Below are positions 23,701 through 33,890 of a DNA stretch of 64,000 nucleotides, piece by piece. The first letter of the stretch is position 1. Each line of letters opens with the position of its first letter. The stretch lies in NCBI GenBank assembly GCA_964036195.1, contig OZ038460.1:13767504-13831503 (forward strand), read 5' to 3'. The position numbers and the translations under genes are program-made. This DNA comes from Sphaerolaimus hirsutus (lineage: Eukaryota > Nematoda > Chromadorea > Monhysterida > Sphaerolaimidae). The notes under the pieces are model-generated. The model was not told the origin of the DNA. It made no database searches and saw nothing but the letters and a program-made list of their open reading frames with translations.

Positions 23701-26194
23701 GAGGCGAACCGCGGCAAGCCGAACTGGGAGCACTTGAACGACGAGCTGCACGTGTTGATCCAGTGCGAGGACACGCCCAACCGGGCCGTGGTCAAGTTGA
23801 AGCGCGCCGCCGACGAGGTTCACAAGCTGCTCGTGCCCGCCGTGAGTTCTAGCCTTGCGCGCGGCCGGCCGTTTTTCTGGCGATGGAATAATATTCGATT
23901 TGAAATGTTCGATATTTTTATCAATAATGTCAATCAAGTCAATGGCGTCCCACACACCAGTTGTCAACCGGTTTGTGTCGACTCAAATTTCGGCTTCACG
24001 TGTCGCAGAGCAATCTTCCAATGCACTTGCCGTAATGTTTATTTTTCAACATTGCCGCACTGTGCATTTGGATATCGCTTTGCGTCACGTGCAGTCACGT
24101 GAGCTGAAATCTGGAGTTGACACAGATCAGTTGACACACGTGTGTCAACTAGTGTGCGGCCCGCCAATATGGAAAATCTGGTTGATACTCGCTATTCGTT
24201 GTTATGAACATAGTATCCGAACCTTATTGCTACGGTCAAAAATTTATGCGAACCCTGAGCACTACCACTCAGCCCGAAGGAGAGGACGAGTTGAAACGCA
24301 AGCAGCTTATGGAGTTGGCCATCATCAACGGCACGTTCAGACCGCCGTCGCAGGCGGCTGCCGCGGCGCAAAAAGCCGCCGCTGCGCAGATCCTTTCTGC
24401 CGCCGGCCTGACTGGCAGATCACAAATTGGCGCCCCTCTTATACTGAGCCCCCAGAGACAGACGCAAATGGTTGGTCACCTTGCTTGTTTCTGTTTTCCT
24501 TTGCATGGTCCATTGGTGCTTCACGCACTAGTTTACTAACGGCAAACTATGAATTTTGTCAACTCATTTGTCAGCTTCTGAGCGCATCTGAGTTTACCGG
24601 AACGAGCTGTTCGTCAATTACAGTTGACGGACATTGAAAATAACACCTTCCGGTAAACTCATGCACCCGAAAGCTGCAAAATGAGTTTACCAAATCCTTA
24701 ATTTACCGTTAGTAAACTAATTATATATATAAAAAAACACTCATGCTTTTGCATCCCGCAGGGTGTGAGCGCAGCCAGCGGTCTGCAGGGCATGGGCAAC
24801 ATGAACGGGTTGACAGCGGCCCAGCTCCAGGCGTTCGCCTCCAATCCGATGAACAGTTCGTTCCGCTCAAACATTTTTCGTCGTAAATATCCACCTCACG
24901 GATAGAGTTCAAACGGGATTGACTTTTCAGAATGGGGATCGTAATTGTTTGTTTTTTAGATTTCGAGATCGGGGTCGGGATTGACCTTTCGGTATCGGGA
25001 TCGGGATTAGTTTTTTTGAGATTTCGGGATCGGGATTGAGGTTTCGGATTCCCGATCGGGACAACAAAATCCCGAAAAAAAATTTCGGGAATCGGGATCC
25101 AGTTTAAATTCTACTCACGGACCAGTTCAAAAACCTCAACCCTCCTCAACAGTGTTCAACGGGGCGGGCCTGTCGCCGAGCGTGCTGCAGGCGCTGGGCA
25201 TGTCGCAGTCGGCCGCCACGCCGGCCACGTCGATGGCCCAAGCCCAGGCCCAAGCTCAGGCGCAGGCTCAAGCGCAGGCGCAGGCGCAAGCTTCCTATGC
25301 GGCGAGCATGGCCAACCCGCTGGCGGGCATTGATTTTGGCGCCCTGCAGAATAGCGCCTTGTTGTTTAAGTCTGTTTTATTTGGTCACTTTTTTGTTGTT
25401 TTTGTGTCGATTTCGCAGGTTGAGAAGTAAAATGAGGACCAAACAGGATAAAATACAAGAATTTTTTTTGCTTTAACTTTAACTTCTCATTTCTAAATTT
25501 ACTTTTCCTTTTTAATTTTTACTTAAATTTTAACTTGGCTTTTCAATCTTTACTTCTCACTTCTAAATTGCTTATTTTACTGCTCAACATGCGGAATTGA
25601 CCCCATGGCAAAGTGGTGTCATAATTTTAAATACCAGCTCCATTGTGTTAACCTGAAATCTCTCGCTCAGCTCTGGTCTGGGACTGGACCCGAACGCGTT
25701 CATGGCAACCAACAGTTTGGTCGGCCTGCCTGCTGGCTTCCAGCCGGGCGATTACACGGGCACCATGGAACTAAGCCAGGCTGGTGCGTGACCAACACCC
25801 GCGATTGGCGCCACTCCTAGACACTGTAAAATGTAAAATGTCAGGCAAATTGTCAAAAGTCATGTAAAACGCCCTGTAAAATGCCAAATTGTCATCTTCC
25901 AGCGCATATAACATGAGTTTTGACACTTGACTCTGATCTTTGGGATTTTACAGGCTCTAGGAGTGCCCCCTGGTGCAGTCCGACTAGTGATGTAAAAGCG
26001 CCGTGGCGCTGGCGCCTGGCGCTAACGCCAAAGCAAAAAGCAATCTTCTGGCGCTTTTCACATCACTTAGTCCGACTCTAAATGTCACGCTTGCGTGCTA
26101 AATATCCGATTGCCTTGTCGCAGGTGCGATGGGGCAGCAGCGACGGGTGCAAACGCGCGACCACCCATACGCGCGCCCCTCGGCCGCCTCCTGA
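20712..26194 (+). CDS. how: Quaking/How STAR-family RNA-binding protein (complete, 427 aa)
   Basis: Binds ACUAAY-type RNA to control splicing, stability and translation; a homologue of Drosophila How and vertebrate QKI. Exons: 20712-20916, 23076-23257, 23632-23841, 24273-24470, 24762-24855, 25153-25363, 25671-25783, 26124-26194; the sum is 428 codons including TGA. Residues about 38-80 form the QUA1 dimerisation segment ([17 protein letters not shown]). The KH domain follows, with [20 protein letters not shown] and the GPRG loop at 121-124; exon 3 continues it ([19 protein letters not shown]). QUA2 is exon 4 ([20 protein letters not shown]). Exon 6 encodes an Ala-Gln dipeptide run. The C-terminus, [12 protein letters not shown], resembles the QKI tail R-HPY. 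The exon 5 donor (GTTCGT) and the exact end of exon 6 (25360 or 25363) are less certain. Alternative last exons are usual in this family. Confidence 0.93.
21290..21735. repeat. Family C-like block in Quaking/How intron 1
   Basis: It begins TACCGTAAAAGCTCGATTAG and contains many ATTCCCCCT-type units up to about 21735. The right terminus is not clear. Confidence 0.45.
22653..22985 (+). mobile_element. hAT-like family F element, 3'-truncated
   Basis: It starts TAGGGATGGAAAAAAACG and shares with the 45783-46465 copy the internal ATACAGGTATA...CATAGAATGGCTGTG and, near its end, GGCTAAT...CAGTGATGTTTC. It stops there and lacks the CCATCCCTA end. Confidence 0.65.
23949..24165. repeat. Family J TIR element (GTTGACAC)
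   Basis: It holds CACACCAGTTGTCAACCGG..., GTTGACACAGATCAGTTGAC and CACGTGTGTCAACTAGTGTG. It matches copies at 49311-49518 and 61605-61802. It sits in Quaking/How intron 3. Confidence 0.55.
24530..24722. repeat. Family I TIR element (TAGTTTACTAACGG)
   Basis: Inverted ends around TAGTTTACTAACGG and CCGTTAGTAAACTA. The core includes GAGTTTACCGGAACGAG and its inverse. It is related to 28919-29105 and 38817-39005. Confidence 0.6.
24930..25095. repeat. CGGGATCGGGATT degenerate repeat
   Basis: An array of CGGGATCGGGATT-like units in Quaking/How intron 5. It ends with inverted CCCGATCGGGA and AATCCCGAAA motifs. A similar CGGGTATCGGG array lies in PIG-O intron 6. Confidence 0.55.
25410..25609 (+). 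mobile_element. Family B element in Quaking/How intron 6
   Basis: The left end is CGCAGGTTGAGAAGTAAAAT and the right end is CATGCGGAATTGACCCCATG; AACTTCTCATTTCT-like inverted segments lie between. It is diverged. Confidence 0.5.
25808..25973 (+). mobile_element. Family A element in the last Quaking/How intron
   Basis: Left GGCGCCACTCCTAGACACTG, right GGCTCTAGGAGTGCCCCC, with TGTCAAAAGTCATG and its inverse inside. It makes up about half of intron 25784-26123. Confidence 0.7.
25985..26068. mobile_element. hAT-like family G mini-element
   Basis: An 84-bp hairpin from TAGTGATGTAAAAGCGCC to GCGCTTTTCACATCACTT. It is flanked by the perfect 8-bp duplication AGTCCGAC (25977-25984, 26069-26076). It lies in the last Quaking/How intron, 55 bp before the final exon. 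Confidence 0.8.
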
Positions 26195-28364
26195 TTCAGT
26201 TTGCTCCACGGTGCGTTACTGGCTGCGTGTTTCCGTCATTTCGTCATTCGTCATTTACCTATTCGTCGTGCCATGTTTTAAATTGAATGCATTCGTGTAC
26301 AGTCGATTTTTCGCGCACTTTCAGAGATATTGTCACTCAAGAATTCTATCTTTACGATATAGATGTATGTATTTATTGTGACACTTTTCTTTCTGATATG
26401 ATATATTCATGATATTATATTTTAATAGCCGGGTGCTTTGCTTGGATCCGGATACAGTCAGCTGTCGTTATTGATGTTATGTGACATAATGTTATTGTGA
26501 AAAACGTAACATAAGTAGCATAACGTGACATAAGTGACGTAACTTGAAGCTCCAAGCATCGCGCCCTGGCATAACTTGTGATCCGGTTTACTTTACCTAG
26601 TCCGGGGAGATCTTACAACTCTTTGGGCAGTTGTTATGGCTAAGAGGCAGCTACAGTAAGTCATAGTATTTTACAGTATGTAATTAACAAAGTGAGGTTG
26701 TGAGTGTTGCGTGTAAATATATTCCCAATTCGAGTTGCCATAGCCGTTGGAAAATTAATTCTCTTGTTACACAAATAATTCACTTTGCAGCGGCACTTTA
26801 ATGGAGTTGTTAATTCAAATGGTGTTACAACGGAGAAGTTTTGAAATTAGATGATTAGCAACAACCATTACCAAAACCACTTGCAACTCGTAACCTCTTT
26901 TCGTCTGAGAAAATTACCATCGTTGTTTTGTGCTCCATCTAGAATGGAAACACGGAAATGCTTTTCGCACTAAAAACACTAAAATAGTCTGTTCAGTAAC
27001 GTTTCACCACTTGTGGTCCACCTAAATACCATTTATTTACCTACACCCCTAAGCACTGACGCAACACGCACAGGGCATTAAACATTTAATCATGACACTC
27101 TTTTGCTCAACGTTTCAAATGACCAAACTGACTCTTGTCTTCTACCTTTTTCTAACTAAATTTTAGGGTTGTTTTTAACTTGTGAACCTCTTGTGCGTAA
27201 TTTACTTGGCCCGACATGTTTTTCGGGCAGCTCAATTCATTGTGTGTGCAAAATTTAATGCAAAATTAGCACTCCAAAAATATCTGGAGAGTTATATTTT
27301 TAAATAGAAGGAAAGAAAAAAATCTCTTATAATTTTTATATATTTTCTCTAGGTTTCTCCAGGCAGATTTAACTATACTTTCTTAAAATCACCCACTTTT
27401 TGGACGATATAGACAATTAATTGAACTGGCCGAAAAAGAATGCGGCTGATTAAAACTGACGTTTAAAAACGAGGTCAGAAATCGCTGACCTCAAAATTTG
27501 CTTGCTCACCGATTGTACAGCCTGTGGCAATTCAAGCCAATACATCAAATAGCTTGTCATGTTGGAGATTCATTGTGATAGTGTGGCCGGCAGAAAAGTG
27601 GCTAAAGGCATGGAGGGTTGCTGAGATGGTACAGAGTTAACATGGTATCAAACAGACTTGGAGTGGACTGATGCTATTGACAAACTGTAATCTGTCCTGT
27701 CAGCTTGAATTGCCTCAGCATGTACATTGCTGTAGATATTGAACTGCTCCATTCTGCCACTATGTTGGTGGAAAGTACTTGAAACATCTTTTTTAATACT
27801 CTTGGGAAAGGTTGGCAAAATCTCAGAAAAAATAAAAATACAATGGAAAAGTGAACAATAAAATAAAATGAAAGATGAATAAAATTAAAAGTAAATACAA
27901 TCTTAATACAATTTTACTACAATTTAAGTAAAAAGAATTTTACTAAAACAAACACTACTCTTGGGGCAGAATGGAGCAACATCAAACACCATTGATCGCG
28001 TCAGCAAACCGCTACATAATCCTGTGTTGCTGGGCTACTGTATTTATACTATTTAAAAATAACATCAAATGACACCTAACAACCAATTTACACATACTCA
28101 CTCTCAGACCCGGCAAATCTGTGGTGATGAGGCTAATCAAAAATACATATAACAGAGGCGATTTCGATGTTCACCGGCCGCCGACGCAACCCCTGTCGTC
28201 GACTTTAAATGTGTATTATAATAATCCATTGCTAAAGTCAATAGCGCGTTTTAATAATTTGTTAAATTCCTTCTGGCTTCTACCTATAATATACTTTTTC
28301 TCTAAACTTGAAGTCCTTGCGTTGCACTGTTTACAAGGGTTCGCTTCTAAGCAGCCAAGAGAGC
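26195..28364. other. Downstream of Quaking/How, no gene recognised
   Basis: The first part is presumably Quaking/How 3' UTR. The rest is AT-rich, with no supported exon, no clear TIR element and no RNA gene. Confidence 0.3.
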
Positions 28365-28444
28365 TACCGTATTCCCTCGAAATAACCCCAGGGGGTTATT
28401 TTTAGAGTACAAATTTTGAGGGGGTATTTCGAGGAAATACGGTA
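28365..28444. mobile_element. Minimal family C hairpin
   Basis: Only 80 bp: TACCGTATTCCCTCGAAATA at the left and TATTTCGAGGAAATACGGTA at the right, nearly perfect inverse copies with a short core. This defines the family C ends. Confidence 0.8.
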
Positions 28445-28918
28445 TTCTAAATATTAGGTGCATAACCTGCTCAAGTATTTTAATTCTGACCTTGCTTCTT
28501 CACAAATACACCCCTCTATCAGTGACTAATGTATTAAAAGTTGATGGATGTTGAATGTTAAATATAATTAATCCTTGGTGCATTCAGAAGTACCCGTGCA
28601 GTACCGACATAATCGACAAATTTTCCAGCCAATTTCAGAAAAATTGATGAAAGAACACTATTCGAATCCAGTGTGTATTTGGGTAAGATCAATTCAGTTT
28701 TTCATCAAGATAACACCAGTAGCTAATAACAATTTGGCGCTCAAAGCTTGAGCTTCACCAATTATTTGTTTTTCGTTCGGACACTGAATGCTCCAAACAA
28801 ACCAAGTGCCTGATATTATGCACCGTGTACATATTTAGACAATTTCGAGTCATTAAATGCTTGGGAATGTTGCAGGATTTTGCACAATTTGCAAAAAAAT
28901 ATTACCACTGCAATGCGA
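28445..28918. other. Intergenic, nothing recognised
   Basis: AT-rich sequence without supported features. Confidence 0.3.
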
Positions 28919-29105
28919 CGCACACTAGTACACCATCGAAAGTTGGTAAACTCATATATCTGTTTTGAACGCATTTGAGTTTACCAGAATGAATCATTTT
29001 TGATCGCCATCAACACCAGTTGACAGATACCTCATTCTGGTAAACTCAAATGTGTGCAAAACGGATTTATGAGTTTCCCAAATTTCGGTGGTGTACTAGT
29101 GGGCG
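28919..29105. repeat. Family I TIR element
   Basis: It starts GCACACTAGTACACCATCGA and ends GGTGTACTAGTGGGCGC; inside, GAGTTTACCAGAATGA and its inverse TCATTCTGGTAAACTC. It closely matches 38817-39005. Confidence 0.7.
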
Positions 29106-30705
29106 CAGCTTCAACGCAGACTAACTCATTCACACCGTTGCAGAAATGCGTTGCACGTGTTTATCTGATAAAACGTATACTCGGCGGACAGGATACTCTG
29201 CCCTCGCACTCATTTATGTCTCACGTTGGAAGCGTGCCAATTATCATGAAGCATGCGATTTTTGTGTAAAAGATGAAGAAAATCATTGTTGTGAATGAGT
29301 TAACGTATAGCGGTATAACAGCGATGACTTTTTTCAACTTTTTTACGAAAATCGAATGCGCAAAAAATCGTTGGCACGCTTCCAGCGGGAACCACGCGTG
29401 CAAGGTGTAAAGTAACTGGAGTATACTTGCTTATATTTCTGCAACATTTGCACGCATCAGAGTTCTAATGTTTCTACCGTGTAAACTGGTTTTGAAATTG
29501 ATGTTTTTGATTGACATCATTTCATTATTTATGCACTATACGTTGACTATCTGCATGCTTAGCAAATTGACTAATTTTTCTATATTTAGCTTATGTGGCC
29601 TTCACCCGCGTAGGTATGTCCAAAATACGTTTTCTGTGTTTCCAACCTAAGCCTTTAGCTGAACATATATATTTTTTATTTTTAATGTATGTATGTTGAT
29701 ATGTAGTATTGTAGTTATGTTTACCTCAACATACCTAATTTTTGTATTTAGTAACATTTATAAATGTATTTATGATTATAATGCTAAGTACTTTTTGGAA
29801 ACAGCACTGTTGCGTTCGCTTAAGAGATAAATAACACTTCATTCATTATGGACTTTTATTGGATGTCAATCGCCTGACAGGGTTAATATGTTTGCGCTTT
29901 TTACAGAGCAGTTGAGTGTCATGGCAATTGGTTTGCACCGCAAAATAATTCTTCAAACCAATTGTCAATGAGGCCATTGATTCAATGAGTAGCAGGCCAA
30001 ACATTCTCTTTTTTTTGTTTCAATTTAACTTTTTACACACTAAATATATTTACATATTGCAGAATGTCTATTTTCCCATGTGCCGAAGTGCGTTGAATTT
30101 GTGTGCACATTGCTTATCTGATTTTAACCATCCAATTACTTAATTTAATTACTTAAAATCACACAATGTGGGTGCGTTGTAGGTTTCTAGGTTGATAACA
30201 TGTTTCCCCGAGATTTACAGATTTTACCTACCAATTGATTACCTACTGAACATAGACAATAGAAAGGTTTCTAATAGAAATATTGTTGGTTACTAATGTG
30301 TTCTGAAACAGCATATAAATATTCGGTGTCGGCTGTAACCATTACTTTTTTTGATTTTTTTACTAAACCTATAAATATATGCAATGGGTATTTATTCTAT
30401 GCAGAATGGCAGCCAGCGCATAATTATCGATGATTTGAAGGTTATCTTCTGTGGTGCTACATAGAGATATTTCATATTGTAATATTGCAAAGTTATTGTT
30501 TTCTGAATAAAAACACTAAAATGTATCGCGTACAAAATAACCGAAATAACAGAATCGACACAATGTCCGTTTGGATACTAAAATTGGCTAATTTCCACCC
30601 ATCAACATACATTCTAAAAATCACCTCTGTACACAGGCATCGTAAATAGGCTTTCGGTGTAAATAGTTTTTCTAAATTTGGTGTCTAATCAGAACGAGAA
30701 TGACA
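29106..30705. other. Intergenic AT-rich region
   Basis: No gene recognised. A TATACTCGGCGGAC motif at 29176 is a lone family D end; the rest looks like decayed, AT-rich sequence. Confidence 0.3.
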
Positions 30706-30900
30706 TATACTCGGCGGACATCACACTTAGTATGAAAACCTACCATAACCCATCTGAATAATGAACCAAAAATTATACAGTTTTTCATCATAATATTTCA
30801 CTTATACTATGGAATAATTAATTACAAATATTTATCACAAGATTTTATTCATTAAATTATGGTAGGTTTTCATACTAGGTGTGCTGTCCGCCGAGCATAC
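30706..30900. mobile_element. Family D element, full length
   Basis: 195 bp with ends TATACTCGGCGGACA and TGTCCGCCGAGCATA. The subterminal TAGTATGAAAACCTACCATA is also inverted (TATGGTAGGTTTTCATACTA). The whole copy is a hairpin. Confidence 0.8.
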
Positions 30901-31053
30901 CTAATTTAAAGTAATCGAATAACAGAACGGGGCGAGAGTTTTTGTAATAATTACAGCGGAGCATTTTTTGGCATGCTCGACCACCCTAAACTGCACGCTT
31001 TGGCGCCGCTTCTCACAGCGCTGATTGCACCTTGTAAAATAACTGAGCACCCT

Positions 31054-31227
31054 CGGGGCAGCCCGCACCCTGTAAAGTGTCAAATGTCATAAAATTTGTC
31101 AAACGTGATGCAAAATGTCATAAAATTTGTCAAATGTCAATAGTTTAAGCAATAAACCGTAATTTTTCTAAATGTTGATGGAGAGTGCAATACATCTGAC
31201 ACTTGACTTAACAGTGCGGAACTGCCA
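31054..31227 (-). mobile_element. Family A element, intergenic
   Basis: GGGGCAGCCCGCACCCTGTA at the left; the right end is decayed (AACAGTGCGGAACTGCC). The core has TGTCAAATGTCAT-like repeats. Confidence 0.6.
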
Positions 31228-31293
31228 AATTCAATTGGAATGTTAGGCGCCCGGCACTCGAGTGAGCGCATGAAATTACGGGCTATTACGTGG

Positions 31294-31702
31294 GGGGTGC
31301 ATCGTTTCAAATGCTAGTCACTTCAAATGCTGCCAAAAAGATCACTTCAAATGTTGTAGTGCATCAATTCAAATGCTGTAGTGCATCATTTCAAATGCTG
31401 TAGTGCATCATTTCAAATGCTACTGTGCTAGAAGTGAATTGGGGAGTAAAATAAGAAATAACAAATGACAAGTGACAAGAAAATGCTTTAAAAATTTAAA
31501 AATTCTATTCACTTCTCATTTCACTTCTCTATTCAATTATAATGCTCATGAAATCCATTTTAGTGCCGCATTACATGAGCAAGCATGAGATGATTAAATG
31601 GTGGTATAAACACTAAGTGTAGGTAGTTGTCATGTGAAGTGATGCCTTACAGCATTTGAAGTGAGCTTTTTGGCGGCATTTGAAGTGATTAGCATTTGAA
31701 GT
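31294..31702. repeat. Foldback built of TTCAAATGCT units
   Basis: The left arm has TTCAAATGCTAGTCACTTCA and at least five further TTCAAATGCTGTAGTGCAT-like units. The right arm carries the inverse (AGCATTTGAAGTG, GGCGGCATTTGAAGTGATT). The spacer is AT-rich. Confidence 0.7.
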
Positions 31703-33890
31703 GGTCTGGTCTCATTACCTGTTGGGCGACTGACGTTCGAATTGAATTCGGGCGAGCAGATCTCATCTCAACATTCAATTTGCTGTTAACATTTGGATTG
31801 CCGAAAGCAAGATTCGTTTTAAGATACTCTGTATCTGTAGAAGTTTTTGCGTGATCTGTACGTCATTGTAAATACATAGGTAGCTAAATATTTTTTTTTA
31901 TGTCAAATATAAATACGGGTTAATTGGATGCTGACTATCTCGGGTTTTTAAATTACGTAAACATTTTTTTCGTTCCATTTTGCAAGGAGTTGGTCTACGG
32001 GTTACATACCTAAATACCTGAATAAACTTATCATATAGGTAGGTACGCCTCTTTATGTAATCAGAAGGTGTTTTTGCCGACACGTCAGAATACCAGCATT
32101 CTAATGAAAGTACAATTTTTGTTGTTTTGGTGCTGCGTATACAGTTGCGATACAATATTTTTCCAAGAGTAAGAAAGTGCCAGTGCCAGGTGTCTGAAGG
32201 TCCAAGGTGCCTGAAGGTGCAAGGTGCACTTGGGTTCCAGCCAGGTTCCTTTTTATTGATTTATTGATTCCTTTTTACAGTCTAAGGCGCCACTTTTATT
32301 TATTGGCACTGGTGCCAGTGCAGTGCAGTGCCATATTTTCCAGCGTCTGTAACAGCTCTAGACAATTCCTCAAGTAGAGTACCTAGTGACAATAAAAGTG
32401 GTATGTCATATACCTATGTTGTTAAATGGGTAAGCCAACTGACAAGTAAATACCAATTCAAATACTAGTGATGGTACCAGACACCTTGGGACATGAGTGA
32501 AAGAGGGCACTGCACTGCACTATCACCAGTGCCATTCTGCAAAGATGGCACTGGCCCAGCGCCGTGGGACACTGGCACCAATGGGTTGCCTGAGCTAGCA
32601 CTGAAAGGCACCACAGCAGGCTGAATGTTTTAAATAATTAGCAAGTAGTTTCCTAACTGATGGGCCGTTGCAACTGCATTTTTCAGTGAATTTTGAAACA
32701 GTTTTGGTTGAGTTGAGCAGCTATGGTTGGGGTCTTAGAATGATCAGAATGTTGTAGTGATCCCATTGCTACATCAATAATAAAGATCAAATGATGTCAC
32801 AACTATTTAATGTAGTGTTCTGTAATACTATGCAGTATATATACTGTTTACAGATCAGAGTTGTTTTTTACTATTTTACAGGGAATGTTACAACGGTTTT
32901 CATAAAGAAGTGGTAAAAACAGAATTCGCTAGTAATGAGAACAATGGAATTTTTGTGATGAAAAGAAATAGGTACTCGTTTTGTGGTTTACTCGCCATTT
33001 AAAATAAATGAACCTACGTTGGGTTGTACCTAAACTATTTACCTGTACTAGTTTACTTACCTAGATCGCTTAGCATTTCTCTTTTTGTTTTCGTGCGGAA
33101 TTGGGCCTTGGGTTGTCACAGAATCCCATTTCGAGTCAGAGATGCGAAAACGGATGTATCGAATCGAGGCGGCAATACGTGGCAGACAAGACAAGATGGT
33201 AAAAATTTGTCATAAGAAAAAAAATTATAGTCATGATAGAATGTTGGGTATAAATATTATAGATTTGGGTGTGAAGGATTGGAATTTTTTTTTTATTCGT
33301 ATGAGATGAAAAAAATCAAGAACTTTCGTACTGGTGTTATGTGTGATGTGTATACTTTGGGCATTTGTTGTTGTTGCTTTTGTCTCTCTTTTCATCGTTT
33401 GCATAATTACGTTATCGTGAAGTGACCAACTGAAATATTTGCGCATTATTGCATTGAGCTTATCGCACTGTTGGCAGCGCGCCAGCCATTTACAAATACT
33501 GAAATTCTGGCAGGAAGGGGGACTGAGGCTTTTGGTCTGAGTGCGGCTTTCTGCGCTGGTTGAATGCGGATCGTTTGACGCGGCCGATCAGCCTGGTATC
33601 TCTGGACAGTTTTCTGTTTGTTCGTTATGTTTTGCCTCATCCCGGCGCCGTGTGCTTGCCCCTTTGTCTTTTGGCACTATGCCAAGTTGAGAAGGTTCCG
33701 ACTTTGGTCCACATGCGTCACGCTGCGGGGCACCTGTTTATTAAGGCGGTTACCCCTCTGAACGCTGCAGTTACCTATCTATCCCATGTGCCTTTCAGCT
33801 ATGTAGCTATCCCGAGATTGTCCAAAAAAACGTTTTTTTCCATCGCAACCCGCAGTGGCCCAAATCTTCAGGACCCCCACAGCAGCACCC
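31703..33890. other. Upstream of PIG-O; short repeats, no gene
   Basis: 32165-32610 is full of GTGCCAGTGC, GGTGCAAGGTGC and AGTGCAGTGCC motifs in both orientations, a degenerate repeat block. Nothing else is recognisable. The PIG-O promoter should lie in the last few hundred bases, but no motif stands out. Confidence 0.35.

Noticed and set aside
28365-28444. Considered as a structured RNA gene or terminator because of its perfect hairpin
   Set aside because: The same ends bound many larger elements, so it is a minimal transposable element.
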